Assembly (NCBI GenBank): GCA_902800215.1
Contig: CADCDS010000011.1
Coordinates: 1-58,297 of the forward strand
Direction: 5' to 3'
From: an uncultured Bacteroidales bacterium
GTDB lineage: Bacteria; Bacteroidota; Bacteroidia; Bacteroidales; Paludibacteraceae
Length of the DNA: 58,297 nucleotides
This document shows positions 44,657-53,281 of the stretch, piece by piece. The position numbers and the translations under genes were made by a program. Positions within the stretch are counted from its first letter, which is position 1. Every line of letters begins with the position of its first letter. The notes beneath the pieces are model-generated. The model was not told the origin of the DNA. It made no database searches and worked only from the letters and a program-made list of their open reading frames with translations.

Positions 44657-45277
44657 TACAAAGTAAACGAAATATTCTTTACCCTTCAAGGTGAGGGAGC
44701 ACACAGCGGGATTCCTGCTGTGTTTGTTCGTTTCAGCGGTTGTAATCTCAAATGTCCGTGGTGTGACACAGAGTTTTCGGAATATACCGAGATGCGTGCA
44801 GAGGATATCGTGAAGGAGATGCTTACGCTGTACGATACACCCAATGAACGCAGGAAGATGTGCGTGTTGACAGGCGGTGAACCGAGTCTACAGGTGGATG
44901 AAGCGCTAATAGATGCCTTACACGAAGCAGGATTCTATATCTGCATCGAGACGAATGGTACCCGTGCGTTGCCGCAGGGCATCGACTGGATCACGTGTTC
45001 ACCGAAAGAAGGCACCAAATTGGCATTGAAAAAGGCCAATGAGGTGAAAGTAGTGTTTACCAACACGTACAATCCGGAAGTTTGGCGCACAAAAATAGAG
45101 GCTGAGCATTGGATGCTTCAACCTCTACGGTATAACGGCGAATGGTTATTGATGAGCGGTATCGATGATTTCGAGATCGATAGTAACGATAATCTCGACG
45201 ACACGGTTCGCTATATTCTCTCCCACCCTTTCTGGCGTCTGAGTGTACAATTACACAAGATCGCCGGACTCCGTTAA
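44654..45277 (+). CDS. queE: 7-carboxy-7-deazaguanine synthase (radical SAM)
   Basis: 207 residues. Iron-sulfur Cys C30, C34 and C37 lie in SGCNLKCPWCDTEF, with N-terminal TLQGEGAHSG and TGGEPSLQ. It makes CDG from carboxytetrahydropterin. Last gene of the que set; folE, the first pathway step, is not in the window. It ends 4 bases before a convergent lipoprotein gene with no obvious terminator between. Confidence 0.95.
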   Translation: MYKVNEIFFTLQGEGAHSGIPAVFVRFSGCNLKCPWCDTEFSEYTEMRAEDIVKEMLTLYDTPNERRKMCVLTGGEPSLQVDEALIDALHEAGFYICIETNGTRALPQGIDWITCSPKEGTKLALKKANEVKVVFTNTYNPEVWRTKIEAEHWMLQPLRYNGEWLLMSGIDDFEIDSNDNLDDTVRYILSHPFWRLSVQLHKIAGLR

Positions 45278-45281
45278 AGTC

Positions 45282-45512
45282 TTATTGCGCCGCCTCAAAA
45301 CGGTAATACTGATCGTCAGTTAACTGATCTTCCAGTTCCATCAGTTTGTCGTATAACTTCTGCGCCTTTTCCTGATCGCCTTCTTCCTGATACAGGATAT
45401 AGTCATCGATCATCGCATCCACGTTATAATGTTTAGCGAAAAGACGGTCACAAGACGTCATCATGACGATGATAGCCACGAAGGCAGATAATGTCACTAT
45501 TCTCTTTCTCAT
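45282..45512 (-). CDS. Small lipoprotein
   Basis: 76 residues from the ATG at 45512 (MRKRIVTLSAFVAIIVMMTSC), with a lipobox-like end at Cys21. The rest is a charged helical segment (EEGDQEKAQKLYDKLMELED) resembling a single TPR-like helix pair. It follows the DJ-1 gene by 16 bases. Function unknown. Confidence 0.7.
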   Translation of the reverse strand: MRKRIVTLSAFVAIIVMMTSCDRLFAKHYNVDAMIDDYILYQEEGDQEKAQKLYDKLMELEDQLTDDQYYRFEAAQ

Positions 45513-45528
45513 TTCTTCGTAAATTGGA

Positions 45529-46056
45529 TTAATATTGTGCTGCATCATAGACGGCATCCGCGGCATCGGAACCTTTGAGCCGTTCGATGATACAGAAAGC
45601 GAAATCAGCACTCAGTCCGGGACCTTTAGCCGTGATAATATTCTTGGATTCTACCACCAGACCTCCTACATAACTCTCACCGAGCGCATCTTGGAAACCG
45701 GGATAGCAGGTAGCTTGTTTGCCTTCAAGGATACCGAGTTTACCCAGTACCGCCGGCGCTGCGCAGATAGCGGCAATCAGTTTGTCGGCTTTGTTATGCT
45801 CAACCAGCAGTTCGCAAAGCGCAGAACACTCACCGAGTTTCGTCTGTCCACCGGGAAGGATCAGCATCTCCGCATCGGAGAAGTCAAGCCGCTCGATTTG
45901 ACCGTCTGCTTCCACCGCGATGTTATGGGCTCCCAGCACCATGGGATTACCGGTGATAGAGACTGTTGTTACCGCGATGTTCGCACGTCTCAGCAAATCG
46001 ATAGTCGTGATTGCCTCGATTTCCTCAAAACCATTGTCTAAAAACAAATAATTCAT
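45529..46056 (-). CDS. DJ-1/PfpI-family protein
   Basis: 175 residues. Nucleophile C98 in AAICAAPAVLG, with the supporting Glu14 in GFEEIEA. The PGG turn is at 68-70. Family members act as deglycase, chaperone or oxidative-stress sensors (YajL/ThiJ-like). It lies after the TonB gene in the same direction, with a 21-base AT-rich gap. Confidence 0.9.
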   Translation of the reverse strand: MNYLFLDNGFEEIEAITTIDLLRRANIAVTTVSITGNPMVLGAHNIAVEADGQIERLDFSDAEMLILPGGQTKLGECSALCELLVEHNKADKLIAAICAAPAVLGKLGILEGKQATCYPGFQDALGESYVGGLVVESKNIITAKGPGLSADFAFCIIERLKGSDAADAVYDAAQY

Positions 46057-46077
46057 ACAGTAATTGACAATTAACGT

Positions 46078-46815
46078 TTAATTAAATTTAAATGTATATG
46101 TAATTGTTCCTACTTGCTTGATATTCTTATCGGAAGTGAACTTGGCTTTCTTTGCCGCATCCACCGCCAATTGAATCGTTGCCTTATCGGATATATTTCC
46201 TCCGACGACCACTGCTTCCGTCACGTTTCCGGCAGCATCCACACTGATCTGTACCACCACTTTGCCGGCCTGATTGAAGGTGTTGGCCGGTCGAGGAAGC
46301 GATCCTACTAACCCACGGCCTTTAAGTGACCATTTGTTCTCGCCGTCCGATCCTTCGCCTTTGTGCGCAGAACCCCTTCCGCCTTGGTCGGTTTTCGTTT
46401 CTGCCACCCCATTCTCTTCTACCACACCGAAGTTCAATCCACCGATCACATTCTCCGCTTTCTTCTTGGCTTGCCGGTTCGCTTCCGCTATACTGTCCGC
46501 AATGGCCTGTTGCCGAATGGCCAGCAGTTCTTCTTCCGACACGATCTGCTCCGCAGACTGCTGGGTCGGTTGCGGTGTCGGTTCAGATTGCGCCGGTGAA
46601 GCAGCACCCGGATCGGCACCCGGCCGAACCGGTGTCTTCGGTTGCGGTTTCGGCACTTCCGGTTCTTCCGGCTCCTCCATGACCACCTCTACATAATCCG
46701 GTTGTTCCGGTTTATGAACCGTCAAAGAGAGGAACAACAGCAGCAGCAGTACCAAGCCCATGAAGACCACTGTTCCAATGGACGCAATGATATTTCTTTC
46801 TTGCTTACGGGTCAT
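46078..46815 (-). CDS. TonB-like energy transducer
   Basis: 245 residues. One N-terminal membrane helix (SIGTVVFMGLVLLLLLFLSL) is followed by a Glu/Pro-rich spacer (about 40-85) and a Gln/Ala helix. The C-terminal TonB domain (KVVVQISVDAAGNVTEAVVV ... ITYTFKFN) is complete. It transmits proton-motive force to outer-membrane transporters with the adjacent ExbB and ExbD. Confidence 0.92.
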   Translation of the reverse strand: MTRKQERNIIASIGTVVFMGLVLLLLLFLSLTVHKPEQPDYVEVVMEEPEEPEVPKPQPKTPVRPGADPGAASPAQSEPTPQPTQQSAEQIVSEEELLAIRQQAIADSIAEANRQAKKKAENVIGGLNFGVVEENGVAETKTDQGGRGSAHKGEGSDGENKWSLKGRGLVGSLPRPANTFNQAGKVVVQISVDAAGNVTEAVVVGGNISDKATIQLAVDAAKKAKFTSDKNIKQVGTITYTFKFN

Positions 46816-46824
46816 GTAATTTCG

Positions 46825-47235
46825 TTACGGCTTTTTCGTAGCCACCACCAATTTCATATGATGCTCATTCACAATATCGAGCACATGTACCACCTTGCTA
46901 TACGCTACGTCACCGTCCGCATGTAAAGCCACGGACATCGTCGAGTCCTGCGCCTGAATCTGCGCCAGATAGTCGTCCAAGGCTTCCGGCAGGATTGCCT
47001 GCGGTTTTCCGTTACCGATCGCCACGGAGTAGTCACCGATCGCATCGATGAACACCTTCGCTACCAGCGGTCGCGTTGCATGCTGCGAACGGGAAGTAGG
47101 CAGGTTGATCTTGATATCATTGGGGGACGACATCGTAGATGCCATGACGAAGAAAAGGAGTAAGAGGAACACCAAATCCGTCATGGAGCTCATCGCAAAC
47201 GTCGCTTCTACCCTATTTCGTCTCTTTAATGCCAT
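46825..47235 (-). CDS. exbD: ExbD/TolR-family biopolymer transport protein
   Basis: 136 residues. N-terminal MTDLVFLLLLFFVMAST holds the membrane-embedded Asp typical of ExbD/TolR, followed by a periplasmic domain. It works with ExbB and TonB. It ends 9 bases before tonB, and exbB ends 2 bases upstream. Confidence 0.92.
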   Translation of the reverse strand: MALKRRNRVEATFAMSSMTDLVFLLLLFFVMASTMSSPNDIKINLPTSRSQHATRPLVAKVFIDAIGDYSVAIGNGKPQAILPEALDDYLAQIQAQDSTMSVALHADGDVAYSKVVHVLDIVNEHHMKLVVATKKP

Positions 47236-47237
47236 GA

Positions 47238-47939
47238 TTAAGCCGGTTCGTTAAGCAAATCCATAAACTCCATCGTACGGCTCTCCAGCAGACGTACCAC
47301 CCGATCTACACGGGATACGAGGTAGTTATACGCAAACATTGCCAATATACCTACGATCAAACCACCGATAGTCGTCACCATGGCCTGGTACATACCGGAA
47401 GAGAGTGCCGAAATCTCGATGACACCACCGGAAGTCTGCGCCATGTTATAGAACGTCTGGACCATACCGAGCACAGTACCCAAGAATCCGAGCATCGGTG
47501 CGCCGGCAGCGATCGTAGCAATGATGACCAGACCTTTCTCCAAACGGCCTACTTCGAGGTTGCCTACATTCTCCACAGCTACCTGCACATCCTGCATCGG
47601 ACGACCGATACGGGTGATACCGGTCTCGATCATATGAGCAGACGGTGTGTCGGTTTTCTTACACAGATTCAAAGCGGAATCGATATCTCCGTCATGGATA
47701 AAATCACGAATATGCGCCATGAACTGCTTGTCTTCCTGGGTAGCTTTTTTCATCGCCATCAAACGTTCGATGAAGATATAACATGCGCCGGCCAGGAGAA
47801 CCGCCAGAATGATCATGATCCAGCCGCCGTATTGCGCCATTTCGAACAAGTTAATCGACTGCGTTGCTTCCTCCGCAGCATCGTTTACCAAAGCTGCAGG
47901 ACCTGCAGCAAGCGTGTCATTAATGATTTGTAATAACAT
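47238..47939 (-). CDS. exbB: MotA/TolQ/ExbB-family proton channel protein
   Basis: 233 residues. Three membrane helices: residues 39-58 (GGWIMIILAVLLAGACYIFI), GFLGTVLGMVQTFYNMA, and the last one GGLIVGILAMFAYNYLV. The conserved GTVLGM and TTIGGL segments are present. First gene of the exbB-exbD-tonB set. It is separated from pdxJ by a short array, so it probably uses the pdxJ promoter. Confidence 0.93.
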   Translation of the reverse strand: MLLQIINDTLAAGPAALVNDAAEEATQSINLFEMAQYGGWIMIILAVLLAGACYIFIERLMAMKKATQEDKQFMAHIRDFIHDGDIDSALNLCKKTDTPSAHMIETGITRIGRPMQDVQVAVENVGNLEVGRLEKGLVIIATIAAGAPMLGFLGTVLGMVQTFYNMAQTSGGVIEISALSSGMYQAMVTTIGGLIVGILAMFAYNYLVSRVDRVVRLLESRTMEFMDLLNEPA

Positions 47940-47945
47940 AAAGAT

Positions 47946-47974
47946 TATTTACGATTTAACGATTTACGATTTAT
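47946..47974. repeat. Mixed 7/8-base array between pdxJ and exbB
   Basis: TATTTAC, GATTTAAC, GATTTAC, GATTTAT. It fills the gap and reaches the pdxJ stop. Confidence 0.65.
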
Positions 47975-48687
47975 TTCTTCAAGCACTCCAGATACTCTTG
48001 AATCGTTTCCTGGATGCCTAAATAGAGGGCGTCACAAACAATCGCATGACCGATCGATACCTCCGCCGTCCAAGGGAAGGCCTGGATAAACGGTTTGAGG
48101 TTCTTGAGGTTCAGATCATGGCCTGCGTTCATACCCAGACCCAACTCATGTGCCTTCATCGCTGCCGGACGGTATTTCTCGATCGCCCGCTTGGGATCGG
48201 TGCGGAAGAGCTCGGCATACGGACCCGTATAGAGTTCCACACGGTCAGCACCTGTACGCAACGCATATTCCACCATCACCGGATCCGGATCCACAAAGAT
48301 GCTGACACGGATACGGTACGCATGCAGTTGGTTCACTACGCCTTTGAGGAAATCCAGGTTCCGACGGGTATCCCATCCGTGGTTAGACGTTAACTGACCG
48401 GGATCGTCGGGCACCAGCGTCACCTGCGTCGGACGGACATCCGCTACCAATGCCAGGAACTCCTCCGTCGGATTTCCCTCTACATTCAGTTCGGTGGTCA
48501 CCATCGACTTCAACTGATAGACATCTTCCTTGCGGATATGCCGCTCATCGGGACGCGGATGAACCGTAATTCCCTGCGCACCAAACAACTCGCAGTCCAC
48601 TGCAAAACGCTGAACATCAGGCAGATTTCCCCCACGCGCATTACGCAACGTAGCTACCTTGTTGATATTAACACTAAGCTTTGTCAT
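47971..48687 (-). CDS. pdxJ: Pyridoxine 5'-phosphate synthase
   Basis: 238 residues from the ATG at 48687. Family motifs [37 protein letters not shown] and GMNAGHDLN supply the active-site His, Arg and Glu. It condenses aminoacetone phosphate with deoxyxylulose phosphate to PNP. The divergent nadK and downstream exbB-exbD-tonB form an arrangement common in Bacteroidales. Confidence 0.96.
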   Translation of the reverse strand: MTKLSVNINKVATLRNARGGNLPDVQRFAVDCELFGAQGITVHPRPDERHIRKEDVYQLKSMVTTELNVEGNPTEEFLALVADVRPTQVTLVPDDPGQLTSNHGWDTRRNLDFLKGVVNQLHAYRIRVSIFVDPDPVMVEYALRTGADRVELYTGPYAELFRTDPKRAIEKYRPAAMKAHELGLGMNAGHDLNLKNLKPFIQAFPWTAEVSIGHAIVCDALYLGIQETIQEYLECLKK

Positions 48688-48709
48688 CGTTGTATGATCA
48701 AAAACGCTG

Positions 48710-48740
48710 CAAAGATACGAAAAAAAATTCACATACGCAA
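48710..48740 (-). promoter_or_regulatory. Promoter of the pdxJ-exbBD-tonB operon
   Basis: On the minus strand TTG (48738-48740, extended TTGCGTATGTGA), 20-base spacer, TATCTTTG (48710-48717). Confidence 0.8.
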
Positions 48741-48775
48741 ATAAATAGCTGCTTTTTTTGAATTTTGCAAATAAA

Positions 48776-48807
48776 TTTGCATATATCAAAATTTTGTTGT
48801 ACCTTTG
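48776..48807 (+). promoter_or_regulatory. Promoter of the nadK operon
   Basis: TTTG (48776-48779, extended TTGCATATATCA), 20-base spacer, TACCTTTG (48800-48807). It is divergent from the pdxJ promoter, and the two -33 elements are 36 bases apart. Confidence 0.8.
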
Positions 48808-48828
48808 CACACAAATTTTATTTTTATC

Positions 48829-49722
48829 ATGACAATAGCTGTTTTTGGAAATGCGATGAAGTCCGATACCTTACGGGAAGTAAGGCATATTTTGGAGTTT
48901 ATGTCCACTCAGGGCGTTCATGTGATCTTGTCGCATGAATTGCGTCAGGAGTTGGATCTGCGCGAATATCCGGTTTTCAACGACGGGTTTATCAACGAAG
49001 AAGGAGCCAAGCAGTCAAACGATGAACCGGTGGACTTTGCGTTATCGGTAGGTGGTGACGGAACGTTCCTCACGAGCGCCGCAGCGATAGGCAGAAAGAA
49101 CATACCTATTTTGGGTATCAACTGCGGTCATCTGGGTTTTCTGGCGGAAGTGCAGGCAGAGGATGTAGATGGGATATTACAAAAACTGGTAGCCGGCGAA
49201 TACACCATTGAGCAGCGCAGTCTGTTGGCGTTGAGCGTGTTTGACAAAGAGGGCAATAAACGCGACGGACTGATCATGGCGCCGAATGCGTTGAACGAGA
49301 TAGCGATTCTCAAGGAAGGTTTGAGTAGTATGTTGCAGATCGAGTTGAAGGTGAACGGAGAGTTGCTGCACACCTACCATTCCGACGGTTTGGTTATTGC
49401 CACGCCGACGGGAAGTACGGCGTATAACCTGTCGATCGGTGGACCGCTGATGGTGCCGCAGAGTCGGGGTATCATCTTAACACCTATTGCACCGCACAGC
49501 CTGACTGTCAAGCCCTTAGTAGTGCCGGACGACTGGAAGTTCGACCTCAAAGTAAGCAGCCGTTACGATGCATTCATGGTGTCGGTGGACGGCAGAAGTC
49601 AGAGTTTGAGTACCGACACCAGTCTGCATATCGAACGTGCGCCGTACACCGTCAAAGTGGTGCAGATCGGCGATAACAGTTTTCTGAAAAGTCTGAGAGC
49701 CAAACTCAATTGGGGAAAATAA
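48829..49722 (+). CDS. nadK: NAD kinase
   Basis: 297 residues from the ATG at 48829. GGDGTFL at 75-81, the NE motif in [10 protein letters not shown], and the nucleotide-site [15 protein letters not shown] are present. It phosphorylates NAD to NADP. Its TAA is followed directly by a 7-base array leading into lgt. Confidence 0.96.
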   Translation: MTIAVFGNAMKSDTLREVRHILEFMSTQGVHVILSHELRQELDLREYPVFNDGFINEEGAKQSNDEPVDFALSVGGDGTFLTSAAAIGRKNIPILGINCGHLGFLAEVQAEDVDGILQKLVAGEYTIEQRSLLALSVFDKEGNKRDGLIMAPNALNEIAILKEGLSSMLQIELKVNGELLHTYHSDGLVIATPTGSTAYNLSIGGPLMVPQSRGIILTPIAPHSLTVKPLVVPDDWKFDLKVSSRYDAFMVSVDGRSQSLSTDTSLHIERAPYTVKVVQIGDNSFLKSLRAKLNWGK

Positions 49723-49755
49723 ATCACAAATCATAAATCAAAAATCATAAATGTT
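49721..49755. repeat. 7-base array, unit AAATCAT, between nadK and lgt
   Basis: AAATCAC, AAATCAT, AAATCAA, AAATCAT, AAATGTT. It begins at the nadK stop, and the last unit holds the lgt ATG (49751). Confidence 0.85.
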
Positions 49756-50683
49756 ATCTGCGATAACTTGGAATGTAGATCCGGTGCTGATACACCTGGG
49801 AGGTCTGGAGATACGCTGGTACGGTTTGTTATGGGCGATCGGTTTGTACGTATGCTGGGTGATGAACAAGCGCATGTACAAACGGGAGAATTGTCCTCCC
49901 GAATGGATTGATCAGTTGTTTATCTGGATTGCCGCCGGCGCTATCATAGGTGCCCGGTTGGGACACTGTCTGTTCTATGAATGGCATAACGATTTGGGAG
50001 AACTGAGTATCTTCGGTTGGGACATCACTTACCGCAATCCGTATATTGAGAATCCCTTGTTGATTCTTAAGATCTGGGAAGGCGGTTTAGCCAGTCATGG
50101 TGGTGCGATCGGTATTATCTTAGCGGCTTGGCTGTTGAACAAGAAGAAGTTCAGCCGTTATCCGCAGTTCAAGACCAGTTGGTTATGGATATTGGATCGT
50201 CTTTGTATCGGTGTCTGCGTGACGGGTGCATTGATCCGTTTAGGCAACCTGATGAACAGTGAGATATACGGCGGTCCGACGAGTCTGCCGTGGGGATTCA
50301 TCTTCGTGAACGGTGATGTAAACAAGGATATCCCGTGTCACCCGACGCAGATCTACGAGATCATGTATCTGATGGTTGCATTAGCGGTGACGATGCCTTT
50401 GTACTGGAAGACACAAGCCAGAAGAAGGGAAGGTCTGTTGTTAGGTATCTTCCTGCTGATTGTGTTCGGTACCCGTTTCGGTTTGGAATTCATCAAGAAC
50501 GATCAGGAAGCGTTTGAAGCCAACCATCTGCTTAACATGGGACAAATCCTCAGCATTCCGTTTGTGATCCTGAGTATATACCTTATTATACGCGCGTATA
50601 GGAGACCGCTGTTACCTGTAGTGGACAAACAGCCGGAGAGTTTGGAGAAAAAATACAAGAAGAATGACAAAAAAAGATCTTAG
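49751..50683 (+). CDS. lgt: Prolipoprotein diacylglyceryl transferase
   Basis: 310 residues, multi-pass membrane protein. The Lgt signature is visible as RLGNLMNSEIYGGPTSLPWG, with HGGAIG before it and HPTQIYE after it. It adds diacylglycerol to lipobox Cys residues of lipoproteins such as those at 16184 and 17375. The Lys-rich end overlaps fmt by 20 bases. Confidence 0.95.
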   Translation: MLSAITWNVDPVLIHLGGLEIRWYGLLWAIGLYVCWVMNKRMYKRENCPPEWIDQLFIWIAAGAIIGARLGHCLFYEWHNDLGELSIFGWDITYRNPYIENPLLILKIWEGGLASHGGAIGIILAAWLLNKKKFSRYPQFKTSWLWILDRLCIGVCVTGALIRLGNLMNSEIYGGPTSLPWGFIFVNGDVNKDIPCHPTQIYEIMYLMVALAVTMPLYWKTQARRREGLLLGIFLLIVFGTRFGLEFIKNDQEAFEANHLLNMGQILSIPFVILSIYLIIRAYRRPLLPVVDKQPESLEKKYKKNDKKRS

Positions 50684-51575
50684 AATCGTTTATTTAGGTA
50701 CACCGGAGTTTGCGGTAGCCAGTCTGCGCACTTTGGTGGAAGGCGGATATAACGTAGTTGCTGTGGTGACGATGCCGGACAAACCTGCCGGTCGTGGTCA
50801 CCAGATGCAGTATTCGGACGTGAAGAAATACGCATTGGAGGTTGGTTTACCGGTGTTACAGCCGGAGAAACTGAAAGACGAAGCGTTCATTGAAGAGTTG
50901 CGTTCCTACCAAGCGGATCTGCAGATTGTGGTAGCTTTCCGCATGTTACCGGAAGTGGTATGGACCATGCCGCGCTTGGGCACCTTCAATATTCACGGTT
51001 CGTTACTGCCTCAGTACCGCGGTGCAGCACCGATCAACTGGGCGGTGATGAACGGAGAGAAAGAAACGGGTCTGACCACGTTCATGTTAAAACATGAGAT
51101 CGACACGGGAAACATGATTCTGCAGGAACGGATTCCGATTGGAGAAGATGAGAACGTAGGATCGGTGCATGACCGGTTGATGGAGTTAAGCAAAAGCATG
51201 GTACTGCGCACGGTGGACTTGATCATCGATTGCGAAAACAAAGGTATCGAAGTGCCGACCACTCCTCAACCGCAGATAGCGGAATTGAAACCGGCACCGA
51301 AGATCTTTAAAGAAGACTGCGAGATCAAGTTTGCCGAGAAGACGGCGCAAGAAGTGAAGAATTTTGTGCGTGGTCTGAGTCCCTACCCTGCTGCCTGGGC
51401 AAACCTTACGATTAAAGGCCAGACGTTTGAGAACGTGAAGATTTTTAAGGTCGAGATAGCGGACAAAGGCGATATCGTTGTACCGTGCAAAGAAGGAAGC
51501 GTCAGTATTCTTGAGTTGCAGGTACCGGGCAAGAAACGCATGGACGCAAAGAGTTTTTTGAATGGATTACATTAA
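50664..51575 (+). CDS. fmt: Methionyl-tRNA formyltransferase
   Basis: 303 residues. Catalytic Asn and His in FNIHGSLLPQYRGAAPIN and Asp in EIDTGNMI, with N-terminal IVYLGTPEFAV. It formylates initiator Met-tRNA. It overlaps lgt and the HD gene. Confidence 0.96.
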   Translation: MTKKDLRIVYLGTPEFAVASLRTLVEGGYNVVAVVTMPDKPAGRGHQMQYSDVKKYALEVGLPVLQPEKLKDEAFIEELRSYQADLQIVVAFRMLPEVVWTMPRLGTFNIHGSLLPQYRGAAPINWAVMNGEKETGLTTFMLKHEIDTGNMILQERIPIGEDENVGSVHDRLMELSKSMVLRTVDLIIDCENKGIEVPTTPQPQIAELKPAPKIFKEDCEIKFAEKTAQEVKNFVRGLSPYPAAWANLTIKGQTFENVKIFKVEIADKGDIVVPCKEGSVSILELQVPGKKRMDAKSFLNGLH

Positions 51576-52122
51576 GCTGATCGATAAATATTACGGAAAC
51601 TACCCGGCATTACGGGAAGTACTTATGACCCATAGTCGTCAGGTGGCGGATCGTGCACTGAAGATTGTGGATGCGCATCCTGAGTGGACGGAACAGGGCT
51701 TGGTGGATCGGCAGTTTATCGAAGAAGCGGCGATGTTACACGATATCGGCATCATCTTCTGCGATGCGCCGAAAATTCACTGTAGAGGATCGCACAAGTA
51801 TATCGAACATGGTTTTTTAGGTGCTGAACTGCTGCGGGCAGAAGGCTATCCAAAGCATGCCTTGGTAGCGGAACGGCATACCGGAACGGGTATCACAATG
51901 GAACAAGTGGAACGGGAAGAGTTACCGATTCCGGAACGCGACTATTGTCCGCAGAGTCTGGAAGAGAAGATCATCTGCTATGCGGATAAGTTCTATTCCA
52001 AATCGCATTTAGGCGAAGAGGTGAGTATCGATAAGATCAAGTATAATATCTGGAAGTATGGCCACGCCGCTTTCGTGCGTTGGCAGGAATTAGTGGAACT
52101 TATGGGCGAAGCCGATCGATAG
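51562..52122 (+). CDS. HD-domain phosphohydrolase
   Basis: 186 residues. Metal-binding His and HD residues in THSRQVADRAL, MLHDIGI, EHGFLGAELL and ERHTGTG match an HDIG-type domain. The substrate is unknown. It overlaps fmt by 14 bases and the convergent DUF3078 gene by 33 bases. Confidence 0.87.
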   Translation: MDYIKLIDKYYGNYPALREVLMTHSRQVADRALKIVDAHPEWTEQGLVDRQFIEEAAMLHDIGIIFCDAPKIHCRGSHKYIEHGFLGAELLRAEGYPKHALVAERHTGTGITMEQVEREELPIPERDYCPQSLEEKIICYADKFYSKSHLGEEVSIDKIKYNIWKYGHAAFVRWQELVELMGEADR

Positions 52123-53256
52123 CAGTTCCCGGAACTGTATCTTGGCATGCGTATCCCCATTCATGACCACAGACGAGTCGTAACGGGGGTGTAACATCAG
52201 CCGCGCAGACATGAAGCGGTTGATGATAAAATCGCAGTTTACTTCCAGATCTATCTCCACGTGGTGATAGTTGGTGTAGAAATAGAATTTTGACTCCAGC
52301 GACACTTCACGAACGGGTTTCCATGTATATTCAACACGAACAGACGAACCGATATTATGCTGGGTTCGTTGTCCTTCATCCAGTCCGTATTCCGTCACCG
52401 TCACACGTGCCGTATCGGCCACATGAATCACCTTGTAGGACACCGGAGAAACGGAGATAGACAGGTCTTTGACGGGCTTATAATCAATACCGAATGCGGC
52501 ATTAAAACGGAAGGGCGAGAACGGTGCTGACTTCAGTTCCATTGAGTTGGATTTGAACGTCGGCAGCAGGCGTGTCTCAATTTCCGCAGAAATAGAAGTA
52601 AAGACCTTAGGAACGATCCTCAGGTTCGCTTTGGAGTAGATCCGGAAGAGGTCATCGGTGGTGTTGATCTTATGCAGACTATCCGCCGAGACAGTAGAAC
52701 CGCCCATACGCCATTCGCCGGTGTTCTCCCAGGTGAAACGATCAGTGATATAACTGACTTGTCCTTTAGCGATACCGAGTGCCGCAAAAGAGGATGAACC
52801 GCCTTGGTACCAGTTGGGCGTAACATAGTTCTGGGTGATCTGCAACATCAGTGTCGCTTCCCGTCTCCACGGCGACTTCATCTCCCGAATGGCACGTAAC
52901 ACATCGTTCCGGTCTTCTTCCGCATCCTTGATCCAGGATTTCTCGACGGTGATGGCCGGCATCTTCTCGATCTTCTGCAAGGCCAACGAGGCATTAACGG
53001 TGCGTAACGAATCGATCTCACGCAGTTCCCGAGCAATCGAATCCAACCGCATCATCTCCGCTGCTACCATGACGGAATCCAGCGAATCGGCCGCTAACTT
53101 TTCCATCGTCTGCGCCGAAACGATATCCAGCAGGTAAGCATCCGACTCCACGGCTTCGTTCTGTTCCGCCAGTTTGAAGGTGTCGGTATATAGTTGTTGC
53201 GCTGCCAGATGAGTGACAGCGCAAACAACGAATAATATCAGAAGTCTAAATCTCAA
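52090..53256 (-). CDS. DUF3078-family outer-membrane protein
   Basis: 388 residues. Signal peptide MRFRLLILFVVCAVTHLAA, then an extra helical region (about 20-110) before the barrel. The DUF3078 hallmark appears as TPNWYQGGSSSFAALG. The last strand ends GFAHKFH. The start is TTG, because an in-frame TGA lies two codons upstream; the same TTG-AGA-TTT start occurs at 14529. It follows secA by 25 bases through a 7-base array. Confidence 0.8.
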   Translation of the reverse strand: MRFRLLILFVVCAVTHLAAQQLYTDTFKLAEQNEAVESDAYLLDIVSAQTMEKLAADSLDSVMVAAEMMRLDSIARELREIDSLRTVNASLALQKIEKMPAITVEKSWIKDAEEDRNDVLRAIREMKSPWRREATLMLQITQNYVTPNWYQGGSSSFAALGIAKGQVSYITDRFTWENTGEWRMGGSTVSADSLHKINTTDDLFRIYSKANLRIVPKVFTSISAEIETRLLPTFKSNSMELKSAPFSPFRFNAAFGIDYKPVKDLSISVSPVSYKVIHVADTARVTVTEYGLDEGQRTQHNIGSSVRVEYTWKPVREVSLESKFYFYTNYHHVEIDLEVNCDFIINRFMSARLMLHPRYDSSVVMNGDTHAKIQFRELLSIGFAHKFH

Positions 53257-53280
53257 ATTTCAAATTTCCAATATCCAATG
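53251..53280. repeat. 7-base array, unit TTTCAAA/TATCCAA, between secA and the DUF3078 gene
   Basis: TCTCAAA, TTTCAAA, TTTCCAA, TATCCAA. It ends next to the secA stop and overlaps the TTG start of the DUF3078 gene. Confidence 0.75.
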
Positions 53281-53281
53281 G

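Noticed and set aside
46060-46090. Another heptamer array between tonB and the DJ-1 gene
   Set aside because: The AT-rich stretch AATTGACAATTAACGTTTAA has only vague 7-base spacing; not distinguishable from low complexity.
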